Part shown: in pieces, positions 33,777-41,047 of the stretch
Layout of the letters: every line of letters begins with the position of its first letter
Numbering within the stretch: position 1 is the stretch's first letter
Source: Nocardia amamiensis
GTDB lineage: Bacteria; Actinomycetota; Actinomycetes; Mycobacteriales; Mycobacteriaceae
Length of the DNA: 44,056 nucleotides
NCBI RefSeq assembly: GCF_015477605.1
Contig: NZ_JADLQX010000045.1
Coordinates: 1-44,056 of the forward strand
Direction of reading: 5' to 3'
Notes under the pieces: model-generated
Told to the model about the DNA's origin: nothing
Databases searched by the model: none
What the model saw: only the letters and a program-made list of their open reading frames with translations
Program-made: the position numbers and the translations under genes

Positions 33777-35213
33777 TCATCGTCGACAGGTGACGACAGC
33801 GGTTGCGAAGGGGTCGAGTGTCACGACTGGATCGGCGATCGGCGTCGCATGCAGACCTCGTGTTCCGATCTGCTCCAGGACGGATCCGGAATCGACGGCG
33901 ATCGCTATCGGAAGGTCGGTCTTGTTGATCAACACGAGCTTTCGTTCACCGGCCGCGGTGACGAAGGCTTGCGCGTGCATCCGCGGGTCCGGGAATCCGG
34001 TGGTGGTGACGGCGAGCGAGTCTCCCGGGCGGAAGTGTCGCAGCAGTAGATCCAGTGCCTGGTATCGGGGGTTCGGTACGCCGGTTTCCCAGTCGATGAG
34101 CGATGTGCCGGGGATCATGCCGGGGTAGTCCATGAACTCGGCGATCCCGACCAGATCGATTCCCAATGCGACGAGTTCGGCCCACAGGTAGGACTGGACC
34201 GAGGCACTCAATGCCCAGTATTCGTCAGGAATCTCAGGGGTCGGATTCATCACATCCGGGGGGAAGGTACCGAGTTCGTTGATGAACGTTTTGGTGTTCG
34301 GGGCCAGTCTGCGCCGGATCGAGTCGATGAACCGCACCTGTTCCAGGAACGCGTCGGCTCGCGCGAAGAAGATGTCGCGCCAGTGCGCGGACGGCGCGTT
34401 GCCCTCCGGACCGAACGGGTTGACAATCTCCGGTGACGCGTAGAAGTGGTATGAGAATGCGTCGACCGGCACACCAGCCCGATGGTTGGCCGGATCCAGG
34501 AAATCCCAGTAGTACTCGGGTTCGCGGTGCATGTGGCTCAGCGACAGCCCGATGAACTTCATATCCGGGTCCAGCGGGCGGAGGCGCTCGACGATCGCGT
34601 CGTAGAGCCTGGTGTAGAGCTCCGGCGCGATCCGGTGCCCCAGATCCGGTTCGCACAGCACTTCCCAGTAGGCGAAGCGATAGTGATGGCCGGACTCGTG
34701 CCTGCGCCCCAGTTCGTCGGTGAACCCACCGGCGATATACCAGCTGGCGACCCGATAGAAATAGTCCGCGACCTCGGCAAGTGTCAAATCGCGGAATTCG
34801 GTGCCCTGCTCGTACTCCCAATGGATCTGATCGGGGTCCTCCGCTACGGCAACCGGTTCGTCGGTGCGGAACATCCAGGCCGGGATTGTCGCGAAGTTCG
34901 CGACGACTCGCCGACCACCCGCGGCGTCCATGAAGTCCTCGACCAGGGGATCGAGCAACTCGAAGTTCCACGACGTCTCGGTCGCAGTGGGCGCAGTCAG
35001 CTCCGCGACCGCGATACGCGGGTGGGAATACCAGGGCAGGAACCGAACGAGGTCGGCGTCGAGCGCGCGCAAGGCGTCGAATGCCTTGTCGTGGATTGGT
35101 GAACCGCGCCGCAGTGGGGGCGCGGTCCATAGGTGCGTGGTCAGGGTAGTGCGCGAGATGCCGGTGGTCGCAGTCCAGTCCACATGGACAGAACTAGGTG
35201 GGGCGCTTGTCAT
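33777..35213 (-). CDS. GH39-like clan A glycoside hydrolase
   Basis: This 478-residue protein has a TIM-barrel pattern of the GH39/GH-A clan. AYWEVLCEPDLG places the acid/base Glu at about E188, where classic members read WNEP. TFINELGTFPPD offers the nucleophile at about E313. The C-terminal 100 residues (KLVLINKTDLPIAIAVDSGS) form a beta-sandwich as in GH39 and GH51. Related enzymes are beta-xylosidases or alpha-L-iduronidases. No signal peptide is present, so it is cytoplasmic. Its ATG overlaps the TetR stop by four bases, so the two are one operon under the TetR. Confidence 0.72.
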   Translation of the reverse strand: MTSAPPSSVHVDWTATTGISRTTLTTHLWTAPPLRRGSPIHDKAFDALRALDADLVRFLPWYSHPRIAVAELTAPTATETSWNFELLDPLVEDFMDAAGGRRVVANFATIPAWMFRTDEPVAVAEDPDQIHWEYEQGTEFRDLTLAEVADYFYRVASWYIAGGFTDELGRRHESGHHYRFAYWEVLCEPDLGHRIAPELYTRLYDAIVERLRPLDPDMKFIGLSLSHMHREPEYYWDFLDPANHRAGVPVDAFSYHFYASPEIVNPFGPEGNAPSAHWRDIFFARADAFLEQVRFIDSIRRRLAPNTKTFINELGTFPPDVMNPTPEIPDEYWALSASVQSYLWAELVALGIDLVGIAEFMDYPGMIPGTSLIDWETGVPNPRYQALDLLLRHFRPGDSLAVTTTGFPDPRMHAQAFVTAAGERKLVLINKTDLPIAIAVDSGSVLEQIGTRGLHATPIADPVVTLDPFATAVVTCRR

Positions 35214-35833
35214 TTCGCTTTTCCTTTAGTTGTCGAAGGCGGGAATCCGAGTGCCGGCAACAGGGCTTCGTCGACGATGGCCGACCTGATGCGCTCGTCG
35301 GGCCACTGCCCGGTGTCGATGTGATGCTTGATCACCAACGCCTCACCGATGTCGCTCACAATCGGCGTGACCAGTGCGGCGTCGATTTCACCGAGCGCCG
35401 CGTAATGATCGAGAACCGTCCGGGTGAACCGTCCGCCGCGCAGGTCGAATACGTTGCGATACAACGACTCGACCAACTCCGGCCGCCGCTGCCGCTCGCT
35501 CAATATCGCGGCGGTCGCAGATCCGGTCGGGCCGGACAGCCACTCCGTCAATTGCTCGAGCGCCCGTAGCAGGTCACCGCGCAGATTGCCGCCCGCGGGG
35601 GACGGCACTTCGACGGGATACGCCTGCGCCAGCGCCTCGATCAGCAGTTCCTCAACCGTCGACCAGTGCCGATAGAGCGAGGTCTTGGCGACACCCGCCC
35701 GGCGTGCTACACCCTCCATCGCCAGTCGGCCGATGCCGGTCTCGGCCGCCTCCGCGATCACGGCCCCATGACAGTCGGCGCGTAATTGGAGCTGGGTGCG
35801 ACGGCCTTTCTCCGGGTTGTTCAACGCGTTCAC
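35210..35833 (-). CDS. TetR-family regulator of the GH39-like gene
   Basis: This 207-residue protein has a TetR N-terminal domain (about 17-65: VIAEAAETGIGRLAMEGVAR, then RAGVAKTSLYRHWSTVEELL). The C-terminal part is of the TetR_C_11 type often seen in actinobacteria. The GTG at 35833 is chosen rather than the ATG at 35869 because a clear operator lies at 35845-35879 and would fall inside the coding sequence with the longer start. It heads a two-gene operon with the glycosidase, so the inducer may be a sugar or glycoside; that is inference. Confidence 0.85.
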   Translation of the reverse strand: MNALNNPEKGRRTQLQLRADCHGAVIAEAAETGIGRLAMEGVARRAGVAKTSLYRHWSTVEELLIEALAQAYPVEVPSPAGGNLRGDLLRALEQLTEWLSGPTGSATAAILSERQRRPELVESLYRNVFDLRGGRFTRTVLDHYAALGEIDAALVTPIVSDIGEALVIKHHIDTGQWPDERIRSAIVDEALLPALGFPPSTTKGKAK

Positions 35834-35844
35834 AGGGACAAATA

Positions 35845-35879
35845 TAGCTACTACACCGTAGCTAATCAACCGTAGCTAC
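35845..35879. promoter_or_regulatory. TetR operator with inverted and direct repeats
   Basis: TAGCTAC (35845-35851) and GTAGCTA (35858-35864) form a perfect inverted repeat with a six-base centre. CCGTAGCTA occurs twice as a direct repeat (35856-35864 and 35870-35878). The block sits 11 bases upstream of the TetR start. Confidence 0.6.
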
Positions 35880-36008
35880 AAGTTAGTAGCGACAGGCGCG
35901 ACTTCCTGACCCATCGGTGGGGCCGCCCTCGTCGATCGGCCGGATTCGGCCATCCAGCCGCGCCTCGAGGTACGGCGGTCGCCGACCTCGCCTTCCTTCG
36001 ACGGAGGG

Positions 36009-37178
36009 TCAGCGCCCTGGGAAGTGCGCCTCCCGATATCCCCCGAACCGAGCGTCCACCTGCTCGGCGGTCAGCCCGAAATGGTCGAGGGTGTAGCGGT
36101 GGGCCGGACGTGCGGCGCCCGAGGTGCTTTCGGCGTGCAGCGCGGTCATCGCGGCGGTCGCTTCCTCTGTCAGCGGCAGATCGAAATGACGATAGATCGA
36201 CTCGACCGTGCCGATCGGGTCGGCGACGAACTCGCCGTAATCGACATCGCAGAACTGTGCCGCGTCGTGCCGCTTGCGGTCGGTGAGAAAACGTTCCGCG
36301 CCTCGCGCCCAGAGATCCAGTTGCGCCGCGCCGACCACCGGCCCGCGGAATTTCTCCGACCAGCCCGCGGACGCTTGTTCGTTGAGGCTGCACACCGACG
36401 CGATGATCGTGCGCGGGTCACGGTGCATTTGGATGATGAGCGCATCCGGATAGACCTCGAAAATGGCGTCCAGGGCGAACAGATGGCTGGGATTCTTGAG
36501 CACCCAGCGCTTTTCGGCGTCCGGCAGCCCGATCAGCTGGAGGTTGCGCCGGTGCCTGCGGTATGCGGTGGTCCAATCGCGGTCCCGCAGCCATTCGGAG
36601 TAGCGAGGCAGGTAGGCCAGGCACTCGTAGGACACCGACATGGCCGATTGCCGCAACAGCTGCCAGCACTCCTCGACCTGGTCGGCGGAAATGTGGTGCA
36701 CGCCCATGAATTCCGGGTGCTCCACGTGGTGCTTCTCATAGGCCGCCGCGAGGCGCTGGTACACCGGGTTGCTCGCCCACGTCTCCCGCGGCGGGCGTGG
36801 CTGCGGCATCTCGGTCAGCCACATCTCCAGACCCTGGTGCGCCGGGTCGGCGTTGAGCAAGCGGTGCACCGCCGTCGTGCCCGAGCGCGGCAGCCCGGTG
36901 ACGAAGATCGGCCGCTCGATCGCCACCTCCGCGTGTTCGGGAAAACGGTGCCAGGCCGCCTCGCTGAGCAGCCGGGCGATCAATGCGCCGCGCAGGAAAG
37001 CGCGATTGACCTTGTTGCCGAACGGGGTTAGCTCGGCGTCCTTGGCATAGGACTCGAGCAGCACCTCGAGCCCTTCGCGATAGTCGTCGGTACCGAAATC
37101 ATCCAGCCCGACCACCTTGGTGGCCGAGGCGTGCAGATCGTCGATGGTCCCGACGTCGTCCCTACCGATCACGGTCAT
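36009..37178 (-). CDS. PAPS-dependent sulfotransferase family protein
   Basis: This 389-residue protein has the 5'-phosphosulfate loop PIFVTGLPRSGTTAVHRLL and, later, LIIQMHRDPRTIIASVCSLN for the 3'-phosphate of PAPS. It would move sulfate from PAPS to a hydroxyl group of an unknown acceptor in the cytoplasm. It is the last gene of a three-gene operon with an SDR and a DUF1214-like protein. By order and size this recalls Rv3529c-Rv3531c of M. tuberculosis (from memory). AGGAG lies one base before the ATG but seven before a GTG at 37172, which may be the true start. Confidence 0.87.
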   Translation of the reverse strand: MTVIGRDDVGTIDDLHASATKVVGLDDFGTDDYREGLEVLLESYAKDAELTPFGNKVNRAFLRGALIARLLSEAAWHRFPEHAEVAIERPIFVTGLPRSGTTAVHRLLNADPAHQGLEMWLTEMPQPRPPRETWASNPVYQRLAAAYEKHHVEHPEFMGVHHISADQVEECWQLLRQSAMSVSYECLAYLPRYSEWLRDRDWTTAYRRHRRNLQLIGLPDAEKRWVLKNPSHLFALDAIFEVYPDALIIQMHRDPRTIIASVCSLNEQASAGWSEKFRGPVVGAAQLDLWARGAERFLTDRKRHDAAQFCDVDYGEFVADPIGTVESIYRHFDLPLTEEATAAMTALHAESTSGAARPAHRYTLDHFGLTAEQVDARFGGYREAHFPGR

Positions 37179-37181
37179 CTC

Positions 37182-37958
37182 CTAGTGGTGGTATTCGCCG
37201 CCGTTGACGTCCAGGCACGCGCCGGTTATCGCGCGCGACAGAGCGGACGCGAAGAACACGACCGCGTCGGCGATCTCGTCGGGTTCGGGTAGCTTGCGCA
37301 GGTCGATGGTCTTCGCGGTCTCGGCGTAGACCTCCTCGGCGGTGATCCCCCGCTGCTGCGCCAGGTAATTGAAGTACCACTTCAGGTTGTCAGCCCAGAT
37401 ATAGCCCGGCGCAACGGAATTCACCCGGATACCCCGCGGGCCGAGTTCGGTGGCCAAGCTCTGCGCCAGCGCGAGCAGGCTGGACTTCGCCATCTTGTAC
37501 GGTCCGAAGGTGCGCCGCGAATGGCGCAGCACCGCCGAGTTGATCATCACCACCGAACCCTTGGTCTCGGTGAGCGCGGGCACGAAGAGCCTGGTCAGCC
37601 GCAGGGCAGCCAGCACGTTGGTCTCGAAGCCCGCCCGCACCTGGTCCAGGTCGACGTCGAGGAGGTCGACGATCGGCGGGATGGCGAAAGCATTGTTGAC
37701 CAGCGTGTCGACCTTGCCGAACGCGCTGAGCGTGGTCTCGACCAGGTTCGACGCCGCGGCCTCGTCGTTGATATCCGTCGGCACGACCACGGCGCGCCTG
37801 CCGAGTTCGGTGATCTCTTTGGCCACCTCGGTCAGGCGGGACTCCGTCCGCGAGGCGAGCACCACGTCCGCGCCCGCCTTCGCGCTCTGCACGGCGATGG
37901 CGCGGCCCAGTCCAGGCCCGACACCCGAGACCACAACAACCTTGTCTTGCAACAACAT
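37182..37958 (-). CDS. Short-chain dehydrogenase/reductase of the sulfotransferase operon
   Basis: This 258-residue protein has VVSGVGPGLGRAIAVQSAKA (the cofactor motif), LVNNAF, MINSAVLRHSRRTFGPYKMA (catalytic Ser, Tyr and Lys in YKMAK) and VNSVAPGYIW. The group oxidises or reduces hydroxyl groups of steroids, alcohols or lipids with NAD(P). Its start overlaps the stop of the DUF1214-like gene by one base (TGATG) and the sulfotransferase follows three bases later. A hydroxyl acceptor made or removed by this enzyme would be a natural partner for sulfation. Confidence 0.9.
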   Translation of the reverse strand: MLLQDKVVVVSGVGPGLGRAIAVQSAKAGADVVLASRTESRLTEVAKEITELGRRAVVVPTDINDEAAASNLVETTLSAFGKVDTLVNNAFAIPPIVDLLDVDLDQVRAGFETNVLAALRLTRLFVPALTETKGSVVMINSAVLRHSRRTFGPYKMAKSSLLALAQSLATELGPRGIRVNSVAPGYIWADNLKWYFNYLAQQRGITAEEVYAETAKTIDLRKLPEPDEIADAVVFFASALSRAITGACLDVNGGEYHH

Positions 37959-39154
37959 CAGCCGAGCATCCTCTCCGCGACGGCCACCTGCCGCGCCGCG
38001 ATCCGCTCGCGCCACTGCTCCGGCGTGACGCGCGCCCGGTCGTAGAAGGGCAGCCGTTCGGGCAGGTCAGCGACCGAAACGACCTCCACGGTCGGCCCGT
38101 CGTCGGGTTTCATATCCCTGGACAGCCGCTGCCAGCGGAACTGCAGATATCCCCGGGCGTGGCCGGTGCGTTCGATCCAGTTGGCCAGGCCGGGATCGCG
38201 CTCGCTGACCACCAGCCGGATCATCCCGTCCGGGTCCACGCGCGCCTGATCGGCGGTGAGGCTGGTCTGGTGGTTGATGTAGTCCAGCGACAGGTACCAC
38301 ATGCTGCCGAGCTGGAATCCCTGATACGGCGCGTCCGATTTCGGCACCGTGATGATCATGGCCTGGTCGTCGTCCAGGTCGTAGTGGCCGACCGAGGAGA
38401 ACTGAGTGGTGAGCCCGCCGGGCGTCGAGCGCGGCTCCGTCAAGGTGTTCACCGGAAGGTTCAAATAGAACCACTCCGGGAAGGCGAGGAAGGTCTTCAG
38501 TCGCGACACCAGCATCTTGCCCGCCACGCCGTACCGCTTGGTCAGCACGTCCCTGGTCAGCGGCGGCGGAGCGTCGCCGATCCGGTCGACCCGCTGGATG
38601 CGGATCGTTCCCGCCGTCTCGCTCGACCAATCGCTGTAGACCTCGCGCACCACCAGCATCGCCGCGTCGGGGCTCAGGTGCACGTAGCCGGGGCGCGCCT
38701 CGGCCGGACCGAACCGGATCTCGTAGGACCCGTCCGCGCCGATCTCGAGCTCGCGGTCATCGAAAGCGGTGAGGCTGTCGGGCACGTCCACGGGCGAATA
38801 GTCGCCGTTGAGGACCTGGAAGCTCAGGTCGCAGGTGGTTCCGCGGGAGCCGGTCACCACGTATTCCGCCTCCGGCCGCAAGTAGGAGTGGAAGTAGAGG
38901 GTGTCCGGGTTGTCCAAGCCCATCTTGGTGTACGGCCCGGTGGACTGCACGAAGAACGGGAAGTCCCGCTCGTAGGCCCACGCCATCTGCAGCGACGCGC
39001 GGATGCTGCCCGCCAGATAGTCGTAGCCCTCCACGAGGTCCTGTTCGGTTCGGATGTGCGCGGCTCCGGTGATGATCTGCTCGGCGGCGGCGATGGCGTC
39101 CGCGAACGGCTGGGTCAGCAAGAGGCTCTCTCCAGTGTTCCAAATATGTACCAC
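37958..39154 (-). CDS. DUF1214/DUF1254-like protein, first gene of the sulfotransferase operon
   Basis: This 398-residue protein has no clear signal peptide. YDYLAGSIRASLQMAWAYER, GPYTKMGLDNPDTLYFHSYL and FQLGSMWYLSLDYINHQTSL are like the DUF1214/DUF1254 group, whose biochemical role is not settled. The GTG at 39154 lies inside a 19-base palindrome, so the true start may be further in, though the downstream codons before residue 10 offer no better site. It resembles Rv3531c in size and neighbours, as far as I recall. It is transcribed away from the IclR regulator. Confidence 0.75.
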   Translation of the reverse strand: MVHIWNTGESLLLTQPFADAIAAAEQIITGAAHIRTEQDLVEGYDYLAGSIRASLQMAWAYERDFPFFVQSTGPYTKMGLDNPDTLYFHSYLRPEAEYVVTGSRGTTCDLSFQVLNGDYSPVDVPDSLTAFDDRELEIGADGSYEIRFGPAEARPGYVHLSPDAAMLVVREVYSDWSSETAGTIRIQRVDRIGDAPPPLTRDVLTKRYGVAGKMLVSRLKTFLAFPEWFYLNLPVNTLTEPRSTPGGLTTQFSSVGHYDLDDDQAMIITVPKSDAPYQGFQLGSMWYLSLDYINHQTSLTADQARVDPDGMIRLVVSERDPGLANWIERTGHARGYLQFRWQRLSRDMKPDDGPTVEVVSVADLPERLPFYDRARVTPEQWRERIAARQVAVAERMLG

Positions 39155-39164
39155 TCTGGTACAT
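39146..39164. promoter_or_regulatory. 19-base palindrome, candidate IclR operator
   Basis: ATGTACCA (39146-39153), centre CTC, and TGGTACAT (39157-39164) form a perfect inverted repeat. It covers the annotated GTG of the DUF1214-like gene. Size and symmetry suit binding of a dimeric regulator such as the IclR protein encoded alongside. Confidence 0.5.
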
Positions 39165-39181
39165 TTCGATACGAGAAAGAT

Positions 39182-39195
39182 TAGAACGTGTTCTA
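39182..39195. promoter_or_regulatory. KstR-type box
   Basis: TAGAACGTGTTCTA fits the KstR consensus TnnAACnnGTTnnA at every fixed position; on the minus strand it reads TAGAACACGTTCTA. It ends ten bases before the IclR ATG and overlaps the start of its ribosome site (AGGAG, 39195-39199). KstR represses steroid catabolism genes in mycobacteria and relatives. Confidence 0.65.
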
Positions 39196-39205
39196 GGAGT
39201 GGTCA

Positions 39206-40105
39206 ATGGTCGGCCGTCGGTCCGCGCCCACCGCACGGGTGGTTCAGGTGCTGGATTTCTTCGTCGAGCAGCGCGGCAAACGCTTCGGGCTCTCCGAACT
39301 CGCCCGCGAGCTCGACTTGGCCAAGCCGACCTGCCTGGGCATCCTCACCGAACTGACCGCAGGCGGCTACCTGATGCGCGACGGGGACACCCGCACGTAC
39401 GGACTCGGACCAGCGCTGATCGCCGCAGGCCGGGTGGCGCAGGACAGTTTCGCGATCTCCGCGCTGGCTCGCGTCGAGCTGGAGAAACTCACCGCGCGCT
39501 ATCGCACGACCTGCACCGCGTCGGCCATTGTCGGCGAGCAGATCATGGTGCTGGAAAGCACCGGACCCGGCCTGGTCAAGGTGGGCGCGGCCTACCATTT
39601 CGCGCCGCCGGTCGGCCTGATGTACGTGCTGTGGGACACCGACGCCGCCTTCGACGCCTGGCTCGCCAAGCCGCCGGCGGTGCCGCTACGGCAGGACGAG
39701 GCGCGCCTGCGCCAGGTGGTCGCCGAGTGCCGCGAGCGCGGGTTCCTGGTGGAGAGCATGACCGCCGCGGGTCGGCGGCTGTACTCGCTCCTGGCCGGGG
39801 TCGCCGATCGCGATCTGCCTCCTGAACTGCGCGAACTGGTCGCCGAGCTGGTGACGAGTCTCGGTGAGCGGGTCTATCTGGGGTCGGATCTGCGGCCGCG
39901 CAAGGAGCACGCGGTCAGCCTGCTCGCCGCACCCACCTACGACGGCGACGGCAGGCAGAACATGGTGCTCACGATGTACGTCGGCGCCTCGATCACCGGC
40001 GCCGAGATCACCCGGCGCGGCGCGGCGCTGATTGCCGCCGCCGACGCGGTGACCGCCAGCTCCGGTGGTCGCAAACCATTGACCGATAACCGAAACGTGT
40101 TCTAG
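39206..40105 (+). CDS. IclR-family regulator
   Basis: This 299-residue protein has an N-terminal winged helix (about 10-65: VVQVLDFFVEQRGKRFGLSE, then LARELDLAKPTCLGILTEL) and the IclR effector domain (about 85-270), which normally binds a small carboxylic or aromatic acid. The C-terminal tail SSGGRKPLTDNRNVF is extra. AGGAG precedes the ATG. It diverges from the sulfotransferase operon by 51 bases, and cysD follows after nine bases, so it likely regulates both arms. Confidence 0.88.
   Translation: MVGRRSAPTARVVQVLDFFVEQRGKRFGLSELARELDLAKPTCLGILTELTAGGYLMRDGDTRTYGLGPALIAAGRVAQDSFAISALARVELEKLTARYRTTCTASAIVGEQIMVLESTGPGLVKVGAAYHFAPPVGLMYVLWDTDAAFDAWLAKPPAVPLRQDEARLRQVVAECRERGFLVESMTAAGRRLYSLLAGVADRDLPPELRELVAELVTSLGERVYLGSDLRPRKEHAVSLLAAPTYDGDGRQNMVLTMYVGASITGAEITRRGAALIAAADAVTASSGGRKPLTDNRNVF
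40091..40104. promoter_or_regulatory. imperfect KstR-type box before cysD
   Basis: CGAAACGTGTTCTA matches the KstR pattern except for the first base. It overlaps the last codons and stop of the IclR gene, ten bases before the cysD GTG. Because it lies in coding sequence it may be chance. Confidence 0.3.
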
Positions 40106-40114
40106 TTTTGCGAT

Positions 40115-41047
40115 GTGAGCCAGTACGCGAAGTCGACGGCGAGCACCTACGAGCTGCCTCATCTGGACGCGCTCGAGGCCGAGTCGGCGCACATATTCCG
40201 TGAAGTGGCAGCGACATTCGAACGCCCGGTGTTGCTGTTCTCCGGCGGCAAGGATTCGGTGGTGATGCTGCACCTGGCGGCCAAGGCCTTCTGGCCCGCG
40301 CCGCTGCCGTTCCCGGTGCTGCATATCGACACCGGGCACAACTTCGACGAGGTGATCGCCTACCGCGATGCCACGGTGGCGCGCTTGGGGCTGCGCCTGG
40401 TGGTCGGGCGGGTCCAGGACGACATCAATGCGGGGCGCGTGGTCGAGGAGACGGGTCCGCGCGCCTCGCGCAATCGGTTGCAGACCACGACGTTGCTGCG
40501 CGCGATCCAGGAGGGATCTTTCGACGCCGTGTTCGGCGGCGCGCGCCGCGACGAGGAGAAGGCCCGCGCCAAGGAGCGGGTGTTCAGCTTCCGCGACGAG
40601 TACGGGCAGTGGGATCCGCGCAGGCAGCGCCCCGAGCTGTGGAACCTCTACAACGGCAGGCACCGGCCGGGCGAGCACATCCGGGTGTTTCCGCTGTCGA
40701 ACTGGACCGAGCTGGACATCTGGAGCTACATCGCCGCCGAGGGCATCGAGCTGCCCGCGCTGTACTACGCGCACCGCAGGCCAGTTGTGCAACGCGACGG
40801 AATGTTGTTGGCGCACACCCGTTTCATCGAACTCCTCGACGGCGAGCAGCCCTACGAGGCCACCGTGCGATTCCGCACCGTCGGCGACGCCACCTGCACC
40901 GGCTGCGTCGAATCGACCGCGGTCACCCCGGCGCAAGTGGTGGCCGAAGTCGCCGCCGCGCGGGTCACCGAGCGCGGCGCCACCCGCGCCGACGACCGCA
41001 TCTCCGAGGCAGGCATGGAAGACCGCAAACGCGAAGGCTACTTCTGA
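40115..41047 (+). CDS. cysD: Sulfate adenylyltransferase subunit 2 (CysD)
   Basis: This 310-residue protein is CysD, the catalytic part of ATP sulfurylase, making adenosine 5'-phosphosulfate (APS) from ATP and sulfate. It has the PP-loop LLFSGGKDSVVMLHLAAKAF, HIDTGHNFDEVI, VFGGARRDEEKARAKER and VFPLSNWTELDIWSYI. The start is GTG with no visible ribosome site, nine bases after the IclR stop. CysD acts with the GTPase CysN, encoded next. Its place beside a PAPS sulfotransferase suggests dedicated PAPS supply, though it may also be the cell's only copy for cysteine synthesis. Confidence 0.95.
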   Translation: MSQYAKSTASTYELPHLDALEAESAHIFREVAATFERPVLLFSGGKDSVVMLHLAAKAFWPAPLPFPVLHIDTGHNFDEVIAYRDATVARLGLRLVVGRVQDDINAGRVVEETGPRASRNRLQTTTLLRAIQEGSFDAVFGGARRDEEKARAKERVFSFRDEYGQWDPRRQRPELWNLYNGRHRPGEHIRVFPLSNWTELDIWSYIAAEGIELPALYYAHRRPVVQRDGMLLAHTRFIELLDGEQPYEATVRFRTVGDATCTGCVESTAVTPAQVVAEVAAARVTERGATRADDRISEAGMEDRKREGYF

